Positions 17,961-28,892 of a stretch of DNA of 36,645 nt are shown here, piece after piece; within the stretch, counting starts at the first letter, position 1, and every line of letters begins with the position of its first letter. The translations under genes were made by a program, and so were the position numbers. The stretch is from positions 439,630 through 476,274 of the forward strand of contig NW_027152016.1 of assembly GCF_004359215.1 (NCBI RefSeq). The letters run 5' to 3'. The stretch comes from Bremia lactucae. Lineage: Eukaryota; Oomycota; Peronosporomycetes; Peronosporales; Peronosporaceae. Under the pieces are notes generated by a model. That model ran no database searches. It was not told where the DNA came from and saw nothing but the letters and a program-made list of their open reading frames with translations.

Positions 17961-18559
17961 TTAGTTATAAACGAGGTCCGAATTGTGGATACCCCGCGAT
18001 CGAACAAGATAACTTGTACGGACCCCTTCACCCAAGTTGATGAGAAGAATACATCGGATTCGAATTACTCGTTGGGTCGACCGTGTATCAACATTATAAA
18101 AATCGAGTCCTTCGGCACTTGCATGAGGACTACGTTCCCGTCGTCGTGACTTAGTGTCGACGGTCGACAATGTTTGTCGCAAACAATTGGACAATCGAGT
18201 GAAAGTTGCGGTTAAACAATTGTAGAACGAACGAGTGCTTGCAGCTGTTCGCGACGAGCTGGCGATAGCTCTTCGCAAAATTTATCCTTGTAGGATAAAT
18301 TGAATCGTCTGGTTCGTGAGAATTAGTAACCATTAGGCTTTGACCGATGCCTTGGACCGTGCCGGCGTGATTCGGAACCAGAAGAAGGCTCGTATTGGTA
18401 GTCCCGGCGGAGATGTCCAACGTAAAATTTAGGAAGCCATCGCTTTCTACGAGTTTGGTCGATCGTGTACGCATTGTCTTGGTGGTGCAGTACACAGAAC
18501 GGGCCGTTATACTTGAGCAGTAGTTTGTTACTGACTCGGTTTATTTTTTGTTGAAGCAC
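17961..18559 (-). pseudogene. Integrase C-terminal domain and chromodomain, family III minus copy
   Basis: At 18559-18323 the minus strand reads KLLLKYNGPFCVLHHQDNAY, then TIDQTRRKRWLPKFYVGHLR, which is the SH3-like integrase tail closing with FYVGHLR. Further along, 18029-17964 reads EGVRTSYLVRSRG, the start of a chromodomain (SYLV+W+G in intact ones; here Trp is Ser). A basic and Ser-rich linker lies between. Same order and motifs as 31476-32200 on the plus strand. Confidence 0.8.
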
Positions 18560-18732
18560 CCAGTGCGTAATGTGAAGATATTATTCTCTTCTTTAGTAAG
18601 AGCTTCATTGCTCTCACTGATATTGTTACTGTCGACGCTGATTATATCAGCATCGTTTTTCGAAGTCAGCAAAAGCCTTATTGCTGTTACTGAGCTTGTT
18701 TTTTTATAAGTGATGATTTAATCAACATTAGT

Positions 18733-19620
18733 TTATCTCGCAGTGACTGTTGAGTCGATGCGCATGAGCAAGAGCAAAATCTGGCTTTGCTCGTGCGAGC
18801 ACCTCCTTTGACTCTCAGCTCTCAGACAAAGTGAGTATACGTGGATGGCGTAAGCCATTCCCGGAAAACGGTGAAGGCTTTGTTGATGCACATGCCAAAT
18901 TATTGATGGCAAATTCTGCCTTCGATAAGAACTCGCTCCAACTCGCGAACAAGTTGACGAGTCCATGTAGTATTTCTTCGAGTATACGGTCTTTCTGACC
19001 ATTACATTCAGGATGGTCAAAATTTCACATTCTACTCCGTGTTCCGAGTATTTAAGAACATTGCTAAACTCCGCCTGGAATTATAAATTTCGATCGAAGA
19101 CCAGTTTATAAGGTGATCCATGAATACGAAATATCGCCTCAATAAAGACACGAGCACGGCCATCGGCACTTGTCGACTCCGGAACTTCAAATGATGTACC
19201 ATCTTGCTGAAACGATCAATAAACACAAAATACCAGTATTCCTGTCAGCGTCTTAAAAAATTCGAGGACAAAGTCTATGGATACAGACTGCCAATAGTCT
19301 GCTGGAACAGGCAGAGTTCGCAATGGAGCACAGAATGGAGCCCTGGGCTTCACCCGTTGACATACTTCGCAATCACGTATGTACTTGCGGACGAATCCAT
19401 ACTGGCGTGGCCAGTAGAAGTCGATACATTTCGTAAGATAAGTCTCTCTCGCCCAAAATGCCCACTTATTGGTGATGCGTTATCGCAAATCAATATGGGT
19501 GGTAATAACGATTCGAGATGTTTCGCCAGCAATGGCAACCATTACGTGACATCATTGGATATAATGAATATCGGTGCAAATGCGACAATCCTTTTAAGGA
19601 TTGTTGTGATGATTTTTTAA
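18733..19620 (-). pseudogene. Integrase zinc-binding and core domains, family III minus copy
   Basis: From 19538 downward: GHFGRERLILRNVS (histidine half of the HHCC zinc-binding domain), a cysteine half in a shifted frame, then FIDRFSKMVHHLKF (first catalytic Asp region) at 19226-19160. Near 18990-18870 a shifted frame reads DHPECNGQTDRILEE and SWSEFLSKAEFAINNLACAS, the third catalytic Glu region. Several frameshifts. A plus-strand frame covers the same bases (19204-19620) but has no domain and is a shadow. Confidence 0.8.
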
Positions 19621-19899
19621 GGTGATCCTCAAAATTTTCAAAGCTTATCTTCTTGATATGCTCTACTAATGTCGTCTAGTAATACTAACGACGGAGCACT
19701 TATTGTTGCAACAGTGGGCTTAGCATGGCACAGCCGGCTCAAAATCAGGTTGGCGCGAAAGGGCACGAGCAACGATGTCAAGTCGTCCTAATTTGTATTT
19801 CATGGGGAAGGTGCACTCCGCAAAAAAAAACAGCATCTCGCCATTATTTTCGAAAGGTGCAAACTGTTTACAGCCGTGCGTAAAGACGCATGGTTTGCA

Positions 19900-21000
19900 T
19901 AAACGCTGAACGGACTATCTCTTAAGATATAGATTCTAAGTTTAGTCATGCCTTGTCATGCACCGAATAATTCCGCGAAGCCGAAGCTAGTCAAGGCTGG
20001 AGTGATTGATAGCAAACGATGCACTCTGCGCCGTCTGTATCATATTGCATTAACGCACAGCAATGCAAAAACGAAGGCACCACATACCACATTAAAATTG
20101 TCTGTCTTTATCCACAATTGCCAGGATTAGCGATTGCATCAAGCTTTGCTTAATACTCTCAAATGGACGCTGACAAACAAATTACATGACCACTTTATAC
20201 TTTTCATCAACAAATACGAAATATGTACTGTCATTTCGGCATAATGCGGCCATACTTATGTAAGTACACCGCTAAGTCGAGAAACTTACGAAGTCTTTAA
20301 ACATCGACTGGCACAAGCTACTTGGTGATCGCCTTGACTTTTCAGGATCGGGTTGTATCGTGTTTACCGACGTTGCACCCAAGAAGGGGTATTTCGCTTG
20401 CAGCAATTATCACTGCTTAAGATATGAATCCAGCTTATGCTTACTCATAAGTGTAAGAACCTTTCGAACGTGTACACGATGTACTATAGTGTCCGTAGTT
20501 ACGTTCTTGTCTCGGCTATGAACAAAAAAGTCATAAGAAACTCGGTGCGAAATCCCGCACCGAATTTTTTTATGACTTCTTCGTTTAAATCCCGCATCAA
20601 TCTTAACAGATTGGTTACAATCTGTTGAGATCGCTATTTATGTCACAGGGGCTTTAAGCTTCTGTGACATAAATAGCCACTCCCATAGCATTTTAATTAG
20701 AGTACTTAGTGCTGTGAACAGAATATCATGTTAACGCATGAGGATCTGGTACAATCCGTCATTAGAGTAATTGACAAAAATATGGTACTCATTGACATAC
20801 CACCAATGTTTACGTCTTCTCGTGGTATCGTCGATTCAGCCGGTACCGTTAAAATGTTCACTTTTTTGAACGTCTGCACAGACCATTTTCTTCTTCTTGC
20901 TTTACGTACACAGAAGGTTGTGGGGAGATTGACTACCTCGCATGCTTTGCTGCAAACCGATCGGTAACAACTTGTAGATCACTAACACATTGTTCACGAG
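19900..21000 (-). pseudogene. Reverse transcriptase / RNase H remnant, family III minus copy
   Basis: Heavily degraded. Around 20400-20270 the minus strand reads EIPLLGCNVGKH, KVKAITK and, in the next frame, LRKFLDLAVYLHKYG, which is the RT connection region (compare LGCFIGKRG..KVKAIVDW..LRKWLGLANY of family II). Around 20950-20740 fragments of the RT fingers/palm are seen (ILTVPAESTIPREDV). The YxDD box cannot be located with confidence. RNase H would lie at about 20250-19900 but is not clearly readable. Confidence 0.6.
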
Positions 21001-22049
21001 ACAGTGGCCATTGCTTCATGACGCAGTAATTCGAACCTGGGATTAGGTAGATTTCGTGTCGAGTGCCTTTATCATTATGCAGCTCGCACGGCACTGGTTC
21101 AGAGAAGACATCCTTAAATTATATTAAATCGTATTATAAAGGGCTTATCTTTAAAGACTCCCAGGATTGGGACGTAAAACGTTCAATCCGAGTCTTCTCA
21201 TCGAGGATACTCTTGTTTATCGATGAGCTGCTGATATCCCTTCGTTCTCAAGCAATACTATTGTCGGGCCAAATACTGGCCACGTATTTGCCATCTGTGA
21301 CAAGTACGCGGGTCTGCTTGACTTTGCCACTACGCAGGCCACGCAACAACCGTTTCTGTTCAAGGCGTTGACAATTGGTAAATCTCCAAAGTTAACTTCG
21401 AAGGCGCTATCAGATCAAGCATCAAGCGCCTATACTTGATGCATTGTTTACTAAGACATTTAATGCTTCAATTAGATCTTTGGAATTTATTTCCAGCGGT
21501 GTCTGGGAACTTTGACCACAGGTTTCTGGGGACTAATCCCTCAAGATTTACTTTAAGAGTATCATCTTCAATCGCCGCTAGCTGTGATTGCGCAACCACA
21601 GCTAGATCCTCAACGATCGCCTCTATATTTGTCAGGACTTTTCCATTGTATCTCATAGACAGACGTTTCAAAATTTCTTGGATGTTACTTTTTGCGGAAG
21701 CGTCCTTGTTTCGGTCCACCTAAGCTATTCGAGTGGTCTAACATCGACACTGCCTGTGCTTGCGCACAGCCGTTGGTAACTATGTCCACGTCACAATGGT
21801 GGACCTTTAACGCTACCTGTGCAGAGCGGTCGGAATATCATGATGGGTTGTCACTCTCAGGTCTTGTGCAGTCGTGCAAGCGACCGGACCTCGAGCAAGA
21901 CCATCACACTCACTCTTACGGCATCCATACGATTATAAACGCTCCAAGATATTCATAAGATGGTCATCTGATGGCGAGAGGCAGGCACCTTCACTGCTTG
22001 ATGCTGGCAGCTTATCCACGGCTCGTACTTTCTGAGCCATTAAAATACA
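21001..22049 (-). pseudogene. Protease-RT linker region, family III minus copy
   Basis: By position this is the spacer between protease and RT. One minus frame, 21719-21468 (83 codons), is open and protein-like (IQEILKRLSMRYNGKV, then EDLAVVAQSQLAAIEDD), but no domain is recognised. The rest contains stops in all frames. Confidence 0.4.
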
Positions 22050-22350
22050 TGGAAGACATCCAATTTGTCATTCAAATCCAATACGATGAAATCATCATCG
22101 TACTGTGTACTCTTTAATGTGTATTGGATACCGACTACACGTTTCGTAACTGCTATAATTGCGCCTGTTGTTTAGCGCAATGTCATCCTAGTTAGTGGTA
22201 TATCGAGCCCAACATACTTGAGCTTGCGATTTTCTAGCGATCGACGCTTACAATCGACTAAAGACCTTAGTGGCATTTTATTTGCCACTTTGATTTGCAA
22301 TGTGATGCGATCAACGTCATCGCCTGCGGTAGTTTCACAAAGTGCTCCTG
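22050..22350 (-). pseudogene. Aspartic protease remnant, family III minus copy
   Basis: The minus strand reads KMPLRSLVDCKRRSLENRKL, then GLDIPLTRMTLR, IIAVTKRVVGIQYTL, DDDFIVLDLNDKLDV and WLRKYEPWISCQHQ. The layout (active-site strand, flap, DFIVLDL, then LRKYEPWISW-like end) is that of Ty3/Gypsy proteases. The Gly-Ala-Ser after the active-site Asp is replaced by damaged sequence, so it is inactive. Confidence 0.65.
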
Positions 22351-22442
22351 GGTAAAGAGCAACTTTCGCTAAAAACCTGGAAATTCTTTTGACGTTGCTG
22401 GATCAGTAGGGCGCTCCGCACGTACTGACCCCGACCGTGTTC

Positions 22443-23500
22443 TTAACGATCCGCTCGCCGTTGCGATTTCGCAACAGCGTCGAATCTGCATCCTCTGCTT
22501 TTTCTAGTAGGAGGTCGATCATTTTGTTCTGTGTTTTCAGGCACTAGGTACTTATAGGCATAGTGGTCCCTCTTTTGACAACGCTTGCATTTTTGCAATC
22601 GCTTGAAACTTGTAAAGCGAGGTTTCTCGCTCTCCACATACGAGAGGTCCATTGCTTCTTGACCTCCGTTTTCTTGTCGTCTATGTGGACAATAAGTTCC
22701 AAAATGGACGAAAGCCTGTTTAAGGTTAAATTCTTCTTGTTCCGCTATAGAAATCGTTTGATCTAGCGTCTATAATTTCAGTCGGAACAGGTGGGTTAAG
22801 ACGGGACCATTCGCAAGACTCTAATTGATAATAGTAACCTGTGTTTGTTCAGCAATCGAATGATACTGGGTATAAGCGTGAAAGTCGTGTTTCTACTGTT
22901 TCAAATACATCGAGCCCTGGATTCAGCATGTGGTGGCTGGAACGTTTGCCTGAGCTGGAACATAAAGACCTCATACATAACGTTCGTGAAGCTTGAGCCC
23001 AAAGCCCCAAGATCTAGCACATCCGCCAAGTTGGACATGCCAAACTGTCGACGTATTATTCATGATACGGCAAGCTTCAATGGCATCGTTTAATTCGACA
23101 AACCGTATTTAAAGGGAGTCACCTTTAATTGCCTTAAACTAAGAGATTTTGACCTTTAAGCTTTCGGGCGACGTGAAAAAGTCGGCCCGCCAGTAGATGT
23201 CGAATCTGGTGTCTCAACAGCTCTTATTGTTGAGCAACATGTTCTCTCAACACCTCTGCTTTTGACAGCATTGCTTGTGAAGCAAGGTCACTTTTTCTTG
23301 GGCCCCGTCGAGTTCATGTTTTATGAACTTAGCTATAGCCGCATGTTGATCAGCTCTTGTAGAGAAACAACATTCTGCTAACGGCTGGCCCGCCTACGTT
23401 TGAACTAAATGTTCGACTACTCTCCGTTCGATGTCACGTAAAAGTGACTTCCAAGCTTTGCGTGGAAGCCTTCTCGGGGGGTTTGGTAGCTGTCTCCTTC
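22443..23500 (-). pseudogene. gag remnant, family III minus copy
   Basis: Near 23430-23250 the minus strand reads DIERRVVEHLVQT, then AIAKFIKHELDGAQEKVTLL. These align with DIERSAVERMSST and VAKFIQHELDEMKEKVALL of the intact gag start at 36326. At 22652-22443 a frame carries KCKRCQKRDHYAYKY, a zinc knuckle whose last Cys is Tyr, followed by a basic tail. The middle is unreadable in any one frame. The comparison with the intact copy makes the assignment firm. Confidence 0.72.
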
Positions 23501-23552
23501 TTCAACCAATATGTCCGTGTTGGATGGAACATGCGTGGGCCGTTAAACGGTT

Positions 23553-23567
23553 TACAAAGTGCTACCA
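23553..23567 (-). other. Primer binding site, family III minus copy
   Basis: On the minus strand TGGTAGCACTTTGTA lies two bases after the LTR end. It is identical over 15 bases to the site at 36278-36292. Confidence 0.75.
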
Positions 23568-23569
23568 CG

Positions 23570-24009
23570 TGTAACGGGGCACCTTTCGCAAGTACTGCTC
23601 TAATGCTAGCTAACCTAAACTGATAGTAGCAAGGTTATGTGGCCTCTAGATACTTTCCATACACGATGTGTAGAGGAGGGTATTAAAGTTGGTAAGCCTC
23701 TGAATGTAAATTCTAAGGAAAGCTTAGTATAGGGAAACTTACAAGCGTAATTACTACTAATTCTTGGATACTGACACTTATTCGGAACACTTCCGAATAT
23801 CCGGACTTAATATATATATCAGAAACTATGTAAATTGACGCATTGCTCACCGCCCATTCGCGCGTCTAGCAGCGACTGGCGGGGTAGATTTAAGAAGTTA
23901 AATCTACTGATGAACAGAATTGCCATTTAATTGCCGCAATATTATCATGTATGATAATATATCCATAAAATCAAATGTTATTCCTTTGTTTAACGAGCTA
24001 TCCGTTTCA
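23570..24009 (-). repeat. 5' LTR, family III minus copy
   Basis: Plus-strand reading starts TGTAACGGGGCACC and ends TATCCGTTTCA. The plus-strand left end is the 3' end of the LTR (next to the primer site). It aligns with the split LTR 13223-13308/16522-16907 and less closely with 35847-36275. Confidence 0.78.
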
Positions 24010-25680
24010 CAAATCAGCTAATAATAAATTGTAATTATGCTGTCTCGCGTATTATAGTTAATATAGACACAACGGATTGTGACCATCAATTGACAACAAG
24101 CTCGTATAGGCAACATGACTCAAATTCTGTATTCAAGTCACCTAACTCATACAAAGAGAAAGCGTAAGTCAGTACACTTGGTAATCCTGCAAGCTAGTTT
24201 ACAGAAGACTCAATATGTTATCTGTGTCTTCTACTGCCGTTCAAACAGCACGAAGAGCCTCCTCAAATCCTCTCTTGATCGGCACATCTAGTCAGGTGCT
24301 TTATATTTAGTAGCATCTTTGTACAAAAGTTTTACGATAGCTTAAGAAATGGTTCTTCTGGCTATGTCATACCACCATGCATCAAGGCTTGCACTTTGAA
24401 CATACAGTGGAAACAATCAAACCTCCTTCCATTACCGTGGCTAAAGATGTATTTGCTTAAGCTTAATCCAATAGACGATGCAGATCCTCCTAATCCACGT
24501 CTAAGTTGTGATAGCATGAGCTTTGCCATCCTCCCGCACAATTATCATGTCTGCATCGCGACATAATCCGTGATGGGAGGTCTTGAGCGCATACACGAAG
24601 TACGCACCACCTTCAAGAGAATCGTTCTATCGCCAAGCCATCTGCACTATACCCAGGGGTCCAGAGCTAATGCCTTGAAAGCGGTTCCGCAATATTACTT
24701 ATCCACGGCCCACCGGTGCGAGGAACCTCAACCCAGAGAAACTGCGTCAGCTGTCCAAACTTCACTTCCGGACCGCTAGCTGTCACTCAGTCTCACCCGC
24801 ACCATATTCTCTGCGCTAGAGGGCCCAATGTTGCGGCCACCTCATCCAAGCCTTCCATCGGCTCGGAGGGCACCTTCAAGGTGTGAAAGGCGCATTCGCC
24901 TTAGGGTCTTTGTACCTGTCGGTTGTCAATTTAGTACTCGGCAGATTGGTGGCGATAATTCGGCATACGACTTCGGGCGGTCTTGATTCTTGTCGCGGTA
25001 TCTTTCGTAGCCGTTCACCCAGTCGCGCTGTCCTTCAGCTCTTCGACGTCTTTACACACCACAGACTTGTCCTCCCGTTGGACATAGTACTGCCGTGCGG
25101 TGCCACTCCCGCGACATCTCATCACCCGAACACCGGATACTCGGATTCACCTTCTTCTTCATCCGCCTCTACATCGCTCTCGACCCTTCACGATTTATGT
25201 AACCGTCTACATTTCCGCCTCGGCTCCTCTTCATCTTCCGAAGTTATCTAGTCTCTTCCGAGCCAGCTTGCTTCACTGTGTCTGTCATCGTTTCAACGGC
25301 GCAGCTCTAAACCATCCTCGGGACTCATAGCCACCACTACTTATGGCGTTTTTTTCGTTAATCCTCAAGGTCCGGATTGAAAAGCGCCGTCACTGGAATT
25401 GTTCATTTTCATGGCCTTGTTGCTGGCTCGGGTTTCGCGCTGCAGAAACCTAGACACCATGGCTATAAGAAAGTGATTTCCAAACAGTAGAATTTGCAAG
25501 AAATGCTACGCCACATACGCGAGGGGACAGACGCGGCGAGAGGTAGCGCGCCTTTCGTTCCCAGCTCTTCGGAAGAAGTAGTTGGAGCCGCCGAAGCAGC
25601 GTTATCACGACAAAGGAGGGTGCGAGTTCCGGAACTGCAACCGTGCGCGGTATTGCGTTCTTGGGCGGGCCCATCATGTT
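24010..25680. other. No recognisable gene; degraded sequence
   Basis: Open frames are short. The longest plus frame (24883-25251, 122 codons) is Ser/Leu/Arg-rich and has no domain; 25494-25682 is Ala/Arg/Glu-rich without a motif. The stretch 24570-25680 is richer in G and C than the LTRs on either side. It may be old transposon or a decayed gene, but nothing can be named. Confidence 0.4.
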
Positions 25681-25982
25681 AGTCTTTAATCGTTTCTGTA
25701 AATAAAAACTAGCCTTGTATAGTATATCATCAGATCTTAGCCTGGTAGATTGATTAGTTCCCGTCTTTCTTATATTAATATTAACACCATTCCAACTTGT
25801 AGGTAGATGATAGAAACATATTTTAATTTAACCCATACTAAGACCTTTTTCGCATTTTAATTGCTGCTAAGCCACACTTAGCAATTTATATACCTCTGCA
25901 CGTTGTGTACGTGAGCCTACACTGTCCTTATTGAAGGCTAGCTTGTACTGAAGCAATAAATGCGAAAAGGTGCCCCATTACA
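25681..25982 (+). repeat. LTR fragment related to family III (copy a)
   Basis: The right end reads GCGAAAAGGTGCCCCATTACA, and inside are CCTCTGCACGT and GCTTGTACTGAAGCAAT, matching the 3' part of 35847-36275. The left end is not defined. A second copy of its right part ends at 27142. An imperfect inverted repeat is formed by CTTTTTCGCATTTTAATTGC and GCAATAAATGCGAAAAGG. No primer binding site follows; LINE sequence follows instead. Confidence 0.55.
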
Positions 25983-26640
25983 GTAGCCAAATACAATTTG
26001 TCGCTAGGTCACACGGAGACCATCGAGCCGAGTCACCCCGGGCTGTGATGGACTTCCACTGACGAAGGGTACGTGGAAAGAAATCTGAAGAAGGATTGGT
26101 CGCGCTGGGCAGTAGTGGCGCATATGCGCCATCGTGATAAAAGATCTCCAACAGCGCGGCAAGACGTGGAGTCGGTGGCGGCCATCAAACTGACATTGAT
26201 TTCGGTCGAACCAGATGAAGTTGAGAGTGACGGCACGAAGCGTGTGCCACACGTCGGAGACTACGAGGGAATCTAGCTCTCACACCGAACGGAACTTCCG
26301 CTTAGCTGCTAGAACAGAATCCAACCAAGAAGCCCGCCAGACTAAGAATGGCTCCACAGGACGGTGGATAGACGACACTTTTGAGGAGCGAGGGTGTAGT
26401 CAAAGAACAAATGTCAATTTGTTCGCATCCTAAACCTTCAATGCAGATCCACCTTCATGCCGACGCATTTTCGAAGAGAGGTAGCAGTGAAGATTGGTGG
26501 AAAAAGCTCATAGTAAAGATCCGCGTCCGCATCAAAACAGATAGGTTGACGAAGCCCTGAACACGCGCTATTATCAAGAGGAAGGTCGTTCCACGTGACT
26601 GCCACAACTTCCACGTCCCATTTAACCAATTAGAAGCCAG
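25821..26640 (+). repeat. Direct duplication, copy 1
   Basis: Matches 26979-27975: both begin TTTTAATTT and CCCATACTAAGACCTTTTTC, cross the LTR end, and run into the LINE tail, ending at TTAGAAGCCAG. The copies differ by many substitutions and by blocks present only in copy 2 (about 35 bases near 27267 and about 150 bases near 27610-27760). Confidence 0.8.
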
Positions 26641-26977
26641 GTGCCAGGCAATCATTCAAACATTGCGAAGTGGAGAGATTGACAGGAAATTCAAGGCGGA
26701 AACACCTAACAAACTCAACTTAAAACGGTACAACCAGCGTCAAAAGCTCGGTGGTGGCAGTTGTCAAGTCGCGTATTTCAGGCGTGTTGAAGTCCCTTAA
26801 AAGCTGAAGAGTAGCTGAAGGCGTTGACGTTTGAGGCGAGCGTCCAGGCTGTGAAAACCTTACCCCATGTCGTGGCATAGTCTGTAGAGAAAATCACTTG
26901 GGATCGGCTGGACGTGTGTTGAGTCTCGATCATGCTTTTGGCTCCAAGCGAATCGACTAAGCATCGATTGCCATTGC
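25983..26977 (-). pseudogene. LINE 3' end, copy 1
   Basis: The minus strand reads WHTLRAVTLNFIWFDRNQCQ (26252-26193), the helix that ends many LINE polymerase proteins (L+.V.L..IW..RN...F). Upstream, 26960-26780 reads IFSTDYATTWGKVFTAWT and AFSYSSAFKGLQHA, a stretch between RT and the zinc-finger tail. The zinc finger is deleted here. The copy is cut at the N at 26978. Confidence 0.6.
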
Positions 26978-26978
26978 N
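26978..26978. other. Ambiguous base (N) at a duplication junction
   Basis: The only N noticed in the window. Sequence directly after it repeats 25821 onward. This is where a contig join, collapsed repeat or polishing artefact would show. Confidence 0.9.
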
Positions 26979-27975
26979 TTTTAATTTGTCCCATACTAAG
27001 ACCTTTTTCGCATTTTTCAATTGTTGCTAAGCCACACTTAGCAACTTATATACCTCTGCACGTTGTGTACGTGAGTCTACACTGTCATTATTGAAAGCTA
27101 GCTTGTACTGAAGCAATATATGCGAAAAGGTGCCCCATTACAGTAGCCAAGTACAATTTGTCGCTAGGTCCACGAAGGCCATCGAGCCTAGTCACCCCGG
27201 GCTGTGATGGACTTCGACTGACGAAGGGTACGTAAAAAGAAACCTGAAGAAGGATTGGTCGCGCATCAGCATCGTTACGACCCGATGAAAGGACATTTGC
27301 TGGGCAGTAGTGGCGCATATGCGCAATCGCGATAAAAGATCTCTAACAGCGCGGCGAGACATGGAGTCGGGGGCGACCATCAAACTGACATTGATTTCGG
27401 TTGAGCCAGATGAAGTTGAGTGTGACGGCACGAAGCGTGTGTCACACGTCTGAGACTACGGGCGAATCTAGCTCCCACACCGAACGGAACTTTCGCTTGG
27501 CTGCTAGAACAAAATTCAACCAAGAAGCCCGCCAGACTAAGAATAGCTTCAGAAGACGGTGGATAGACGCCGCTATTGAGGAGCGAGGGTGCAGTCAAAG
27601 AACAGATGACATTCTGTTTCAATGGCGCGGCAACCCGCTCGCACACAATACTGAATGCCGGGAGTGGACGTTCCAGAAACAGAGGCAGGTGACCGAACCG
27701 GCAGCAGACAGAGCGTCAGGCGAAATTGCAGATTGTCGTAATGAGCATGCGCATCCAAAACCTTCCGATCCACTTCCATGCCGACGCATCTACGAAGAGA
27801 GGCAGCAGTGAGGATTGGTGGAAAAAGCTCATAGTGAAGATCATCGTCAGCATCAAAACAGATAGGTTGACGAAGCCCGGAACACGCGTATTATCAGGAG
27901 AAGGTCGTGCCACGTGACTGCCCAACGGAGCGAGTACCACAACTTCCACATCCCATTTCACCCATTAGAAGCCAG
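26979..27975 (+). repeat. Direct duplication, copy 2
   Basis: Starts at the base after the single N. Same order as copy 1 (LTR end at 27142, then LINE tail) but retains the LINE zinc-finger segment that copy 1 has lost. Confidence 0.8.
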
Positions 27976-28892
27976 CACCGGAATTGAGACATGTTGAGTA
28001 TAGGGCCACTAGCAAGATATGATCACCGTCTGAGCCAGCAAAAAGCGGCGCCGAAGCGTTCTTGCCCGGCAGAACCATTGTTTAAGGCCATCGTAGAGCC
28101 GCTGCTCCAATAATTTCACGATGGTAGCACTAACTGATGAATGCCCAAATGGGATGCCGAGGTACTTTACCGTTTCGGTCCGCTGAAGATCGCGCGTATC
28201 TGGAAGCAATGGACAGGTTGTCGTTCGGCTCATCGCTAGCAGCACAGATTCGGAAAGGTTAAGCTTTGCTTCCTAGCCGAGACAGAACGCCTGTTCAATC
28301 TTGCCCTGTAATTGTAATTGGGAATGAGCTTCTCAGTAGGTTTGAGTCGTCGGCAAAGAACGTGCCCTAGAAGTGTGATTTGCTAAAACACAGATTCCAT
28401 GCTCTTCGTGTGACCAAGTGGCTCAATGGTTAGGACAAAGAGAAGAGCCGAAAGAGAACCTACTGGTCTAATCGCCCCCCCCAGTTGAAAACAGTGCTGG
28501 CTGAATGTTTTAATTGATCAGAAGATGGGCATGAGATTCGGTGTAGAGAAGACGAACATACCAAGCAAACTTTGAGCCAAAGCTATCGAATCAAACAGGC
28601 GAAAAACGTAGTCACAGTTGACGCGGTCGAAGGCCTTCTCAAAGTCTAAGAGAAGCGCATACGCCTAATCGTCACAATCTGTTATTAGGCCTTGAAGATC
28701 GGCAAGTAACCGAATGTGGTGGTGAATAGAGCGACCTTGGATAAAGCCTTCCTGATCAGGGTGAATTAAGTCCTTAACTACTTGTTGGAGGCGATACGTT
28801 AGTGCTTCCGAAAACACCTTGATATCGACCACTACCAGTAGATCGACATCTTTAAATGAGACACGTCGTAAGCCGGTATCCAGTGGTCGGGA
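27143..28892 (-). pseudogene. LINE reverse transcriptase and zinc-finger tail, copy 2
   Basis: On the minus strand, in order: KVFSEALTYRLQQVVKDLIH and PDQEGFIQGRSIHHHIRLLA (about 28820-28700), ALLLDFEKAFDRVNCDYVFR (about 28650-28600; first catalytic Asp), FFADDSNLLRSS (FFADD at 28360-28346; the catalytic DD pair), ETVKYLGIPFGHSS (about 28175), ARTLRRRFLLAQTVIIS, then AIETECHLFFDC (about 27620), part of the Cys/His tail finger, and the C-terminal WHTLRAVTLNFIW-type helix. This is the non-LTR (LINE) RT layout. Stops and shifts are present. LINE RT primes on nicked chromosomal DNA. Confidence 0.85.

Larger units (their letters stand above)
13223..24009 (-). mobile_element. Family III chromovirus on the minus strand, with a nested family I element
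   Basis: Read on the minus strand: 5' LTR (24009-23570), primer binding site (23567), gag (to about 22440), protease (about 22330-22050), RT/RNase H (about 21000-19900), integrase (19540-18320), chromodomain (about 18030-17960), a 1-kb 3' region holding a frame on the opposite strand, and a 3' LTR (16907-16522, then 13308-13223) split by the family I element at 13309-16521. Without the nested element the copy is about 7.6 kb. All genes are heavily degraded. The same family supplies the copies at 31.3-33.8 kb and at 35847 to the end. Confidence 0.82.

Noticed and set aside
19204..19620. 138-codon plus frame
   Set aside because: It lies opposite integrase motifs (zinc-binding and FIDRFSKMVHH) of the minus-strand element.
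20500..20660. Inverted repeats such as GAAACTCGGTGCGAAATCCCGC and TGTGACATAAATAGC pairs, as structured RNA or CRISPR-like
   Set aside because: Single short hairpins inside degraded pol; no regular spacing or repeat array. No CRISPR array is present in the window.
24883..25330. Ser/Arg/Leu-rich plus frames as a candidate secreted protein
   Set aside because: No clear signal peptide, repeats or motif; low-complexity composition follows from the C/T-rich sequence.
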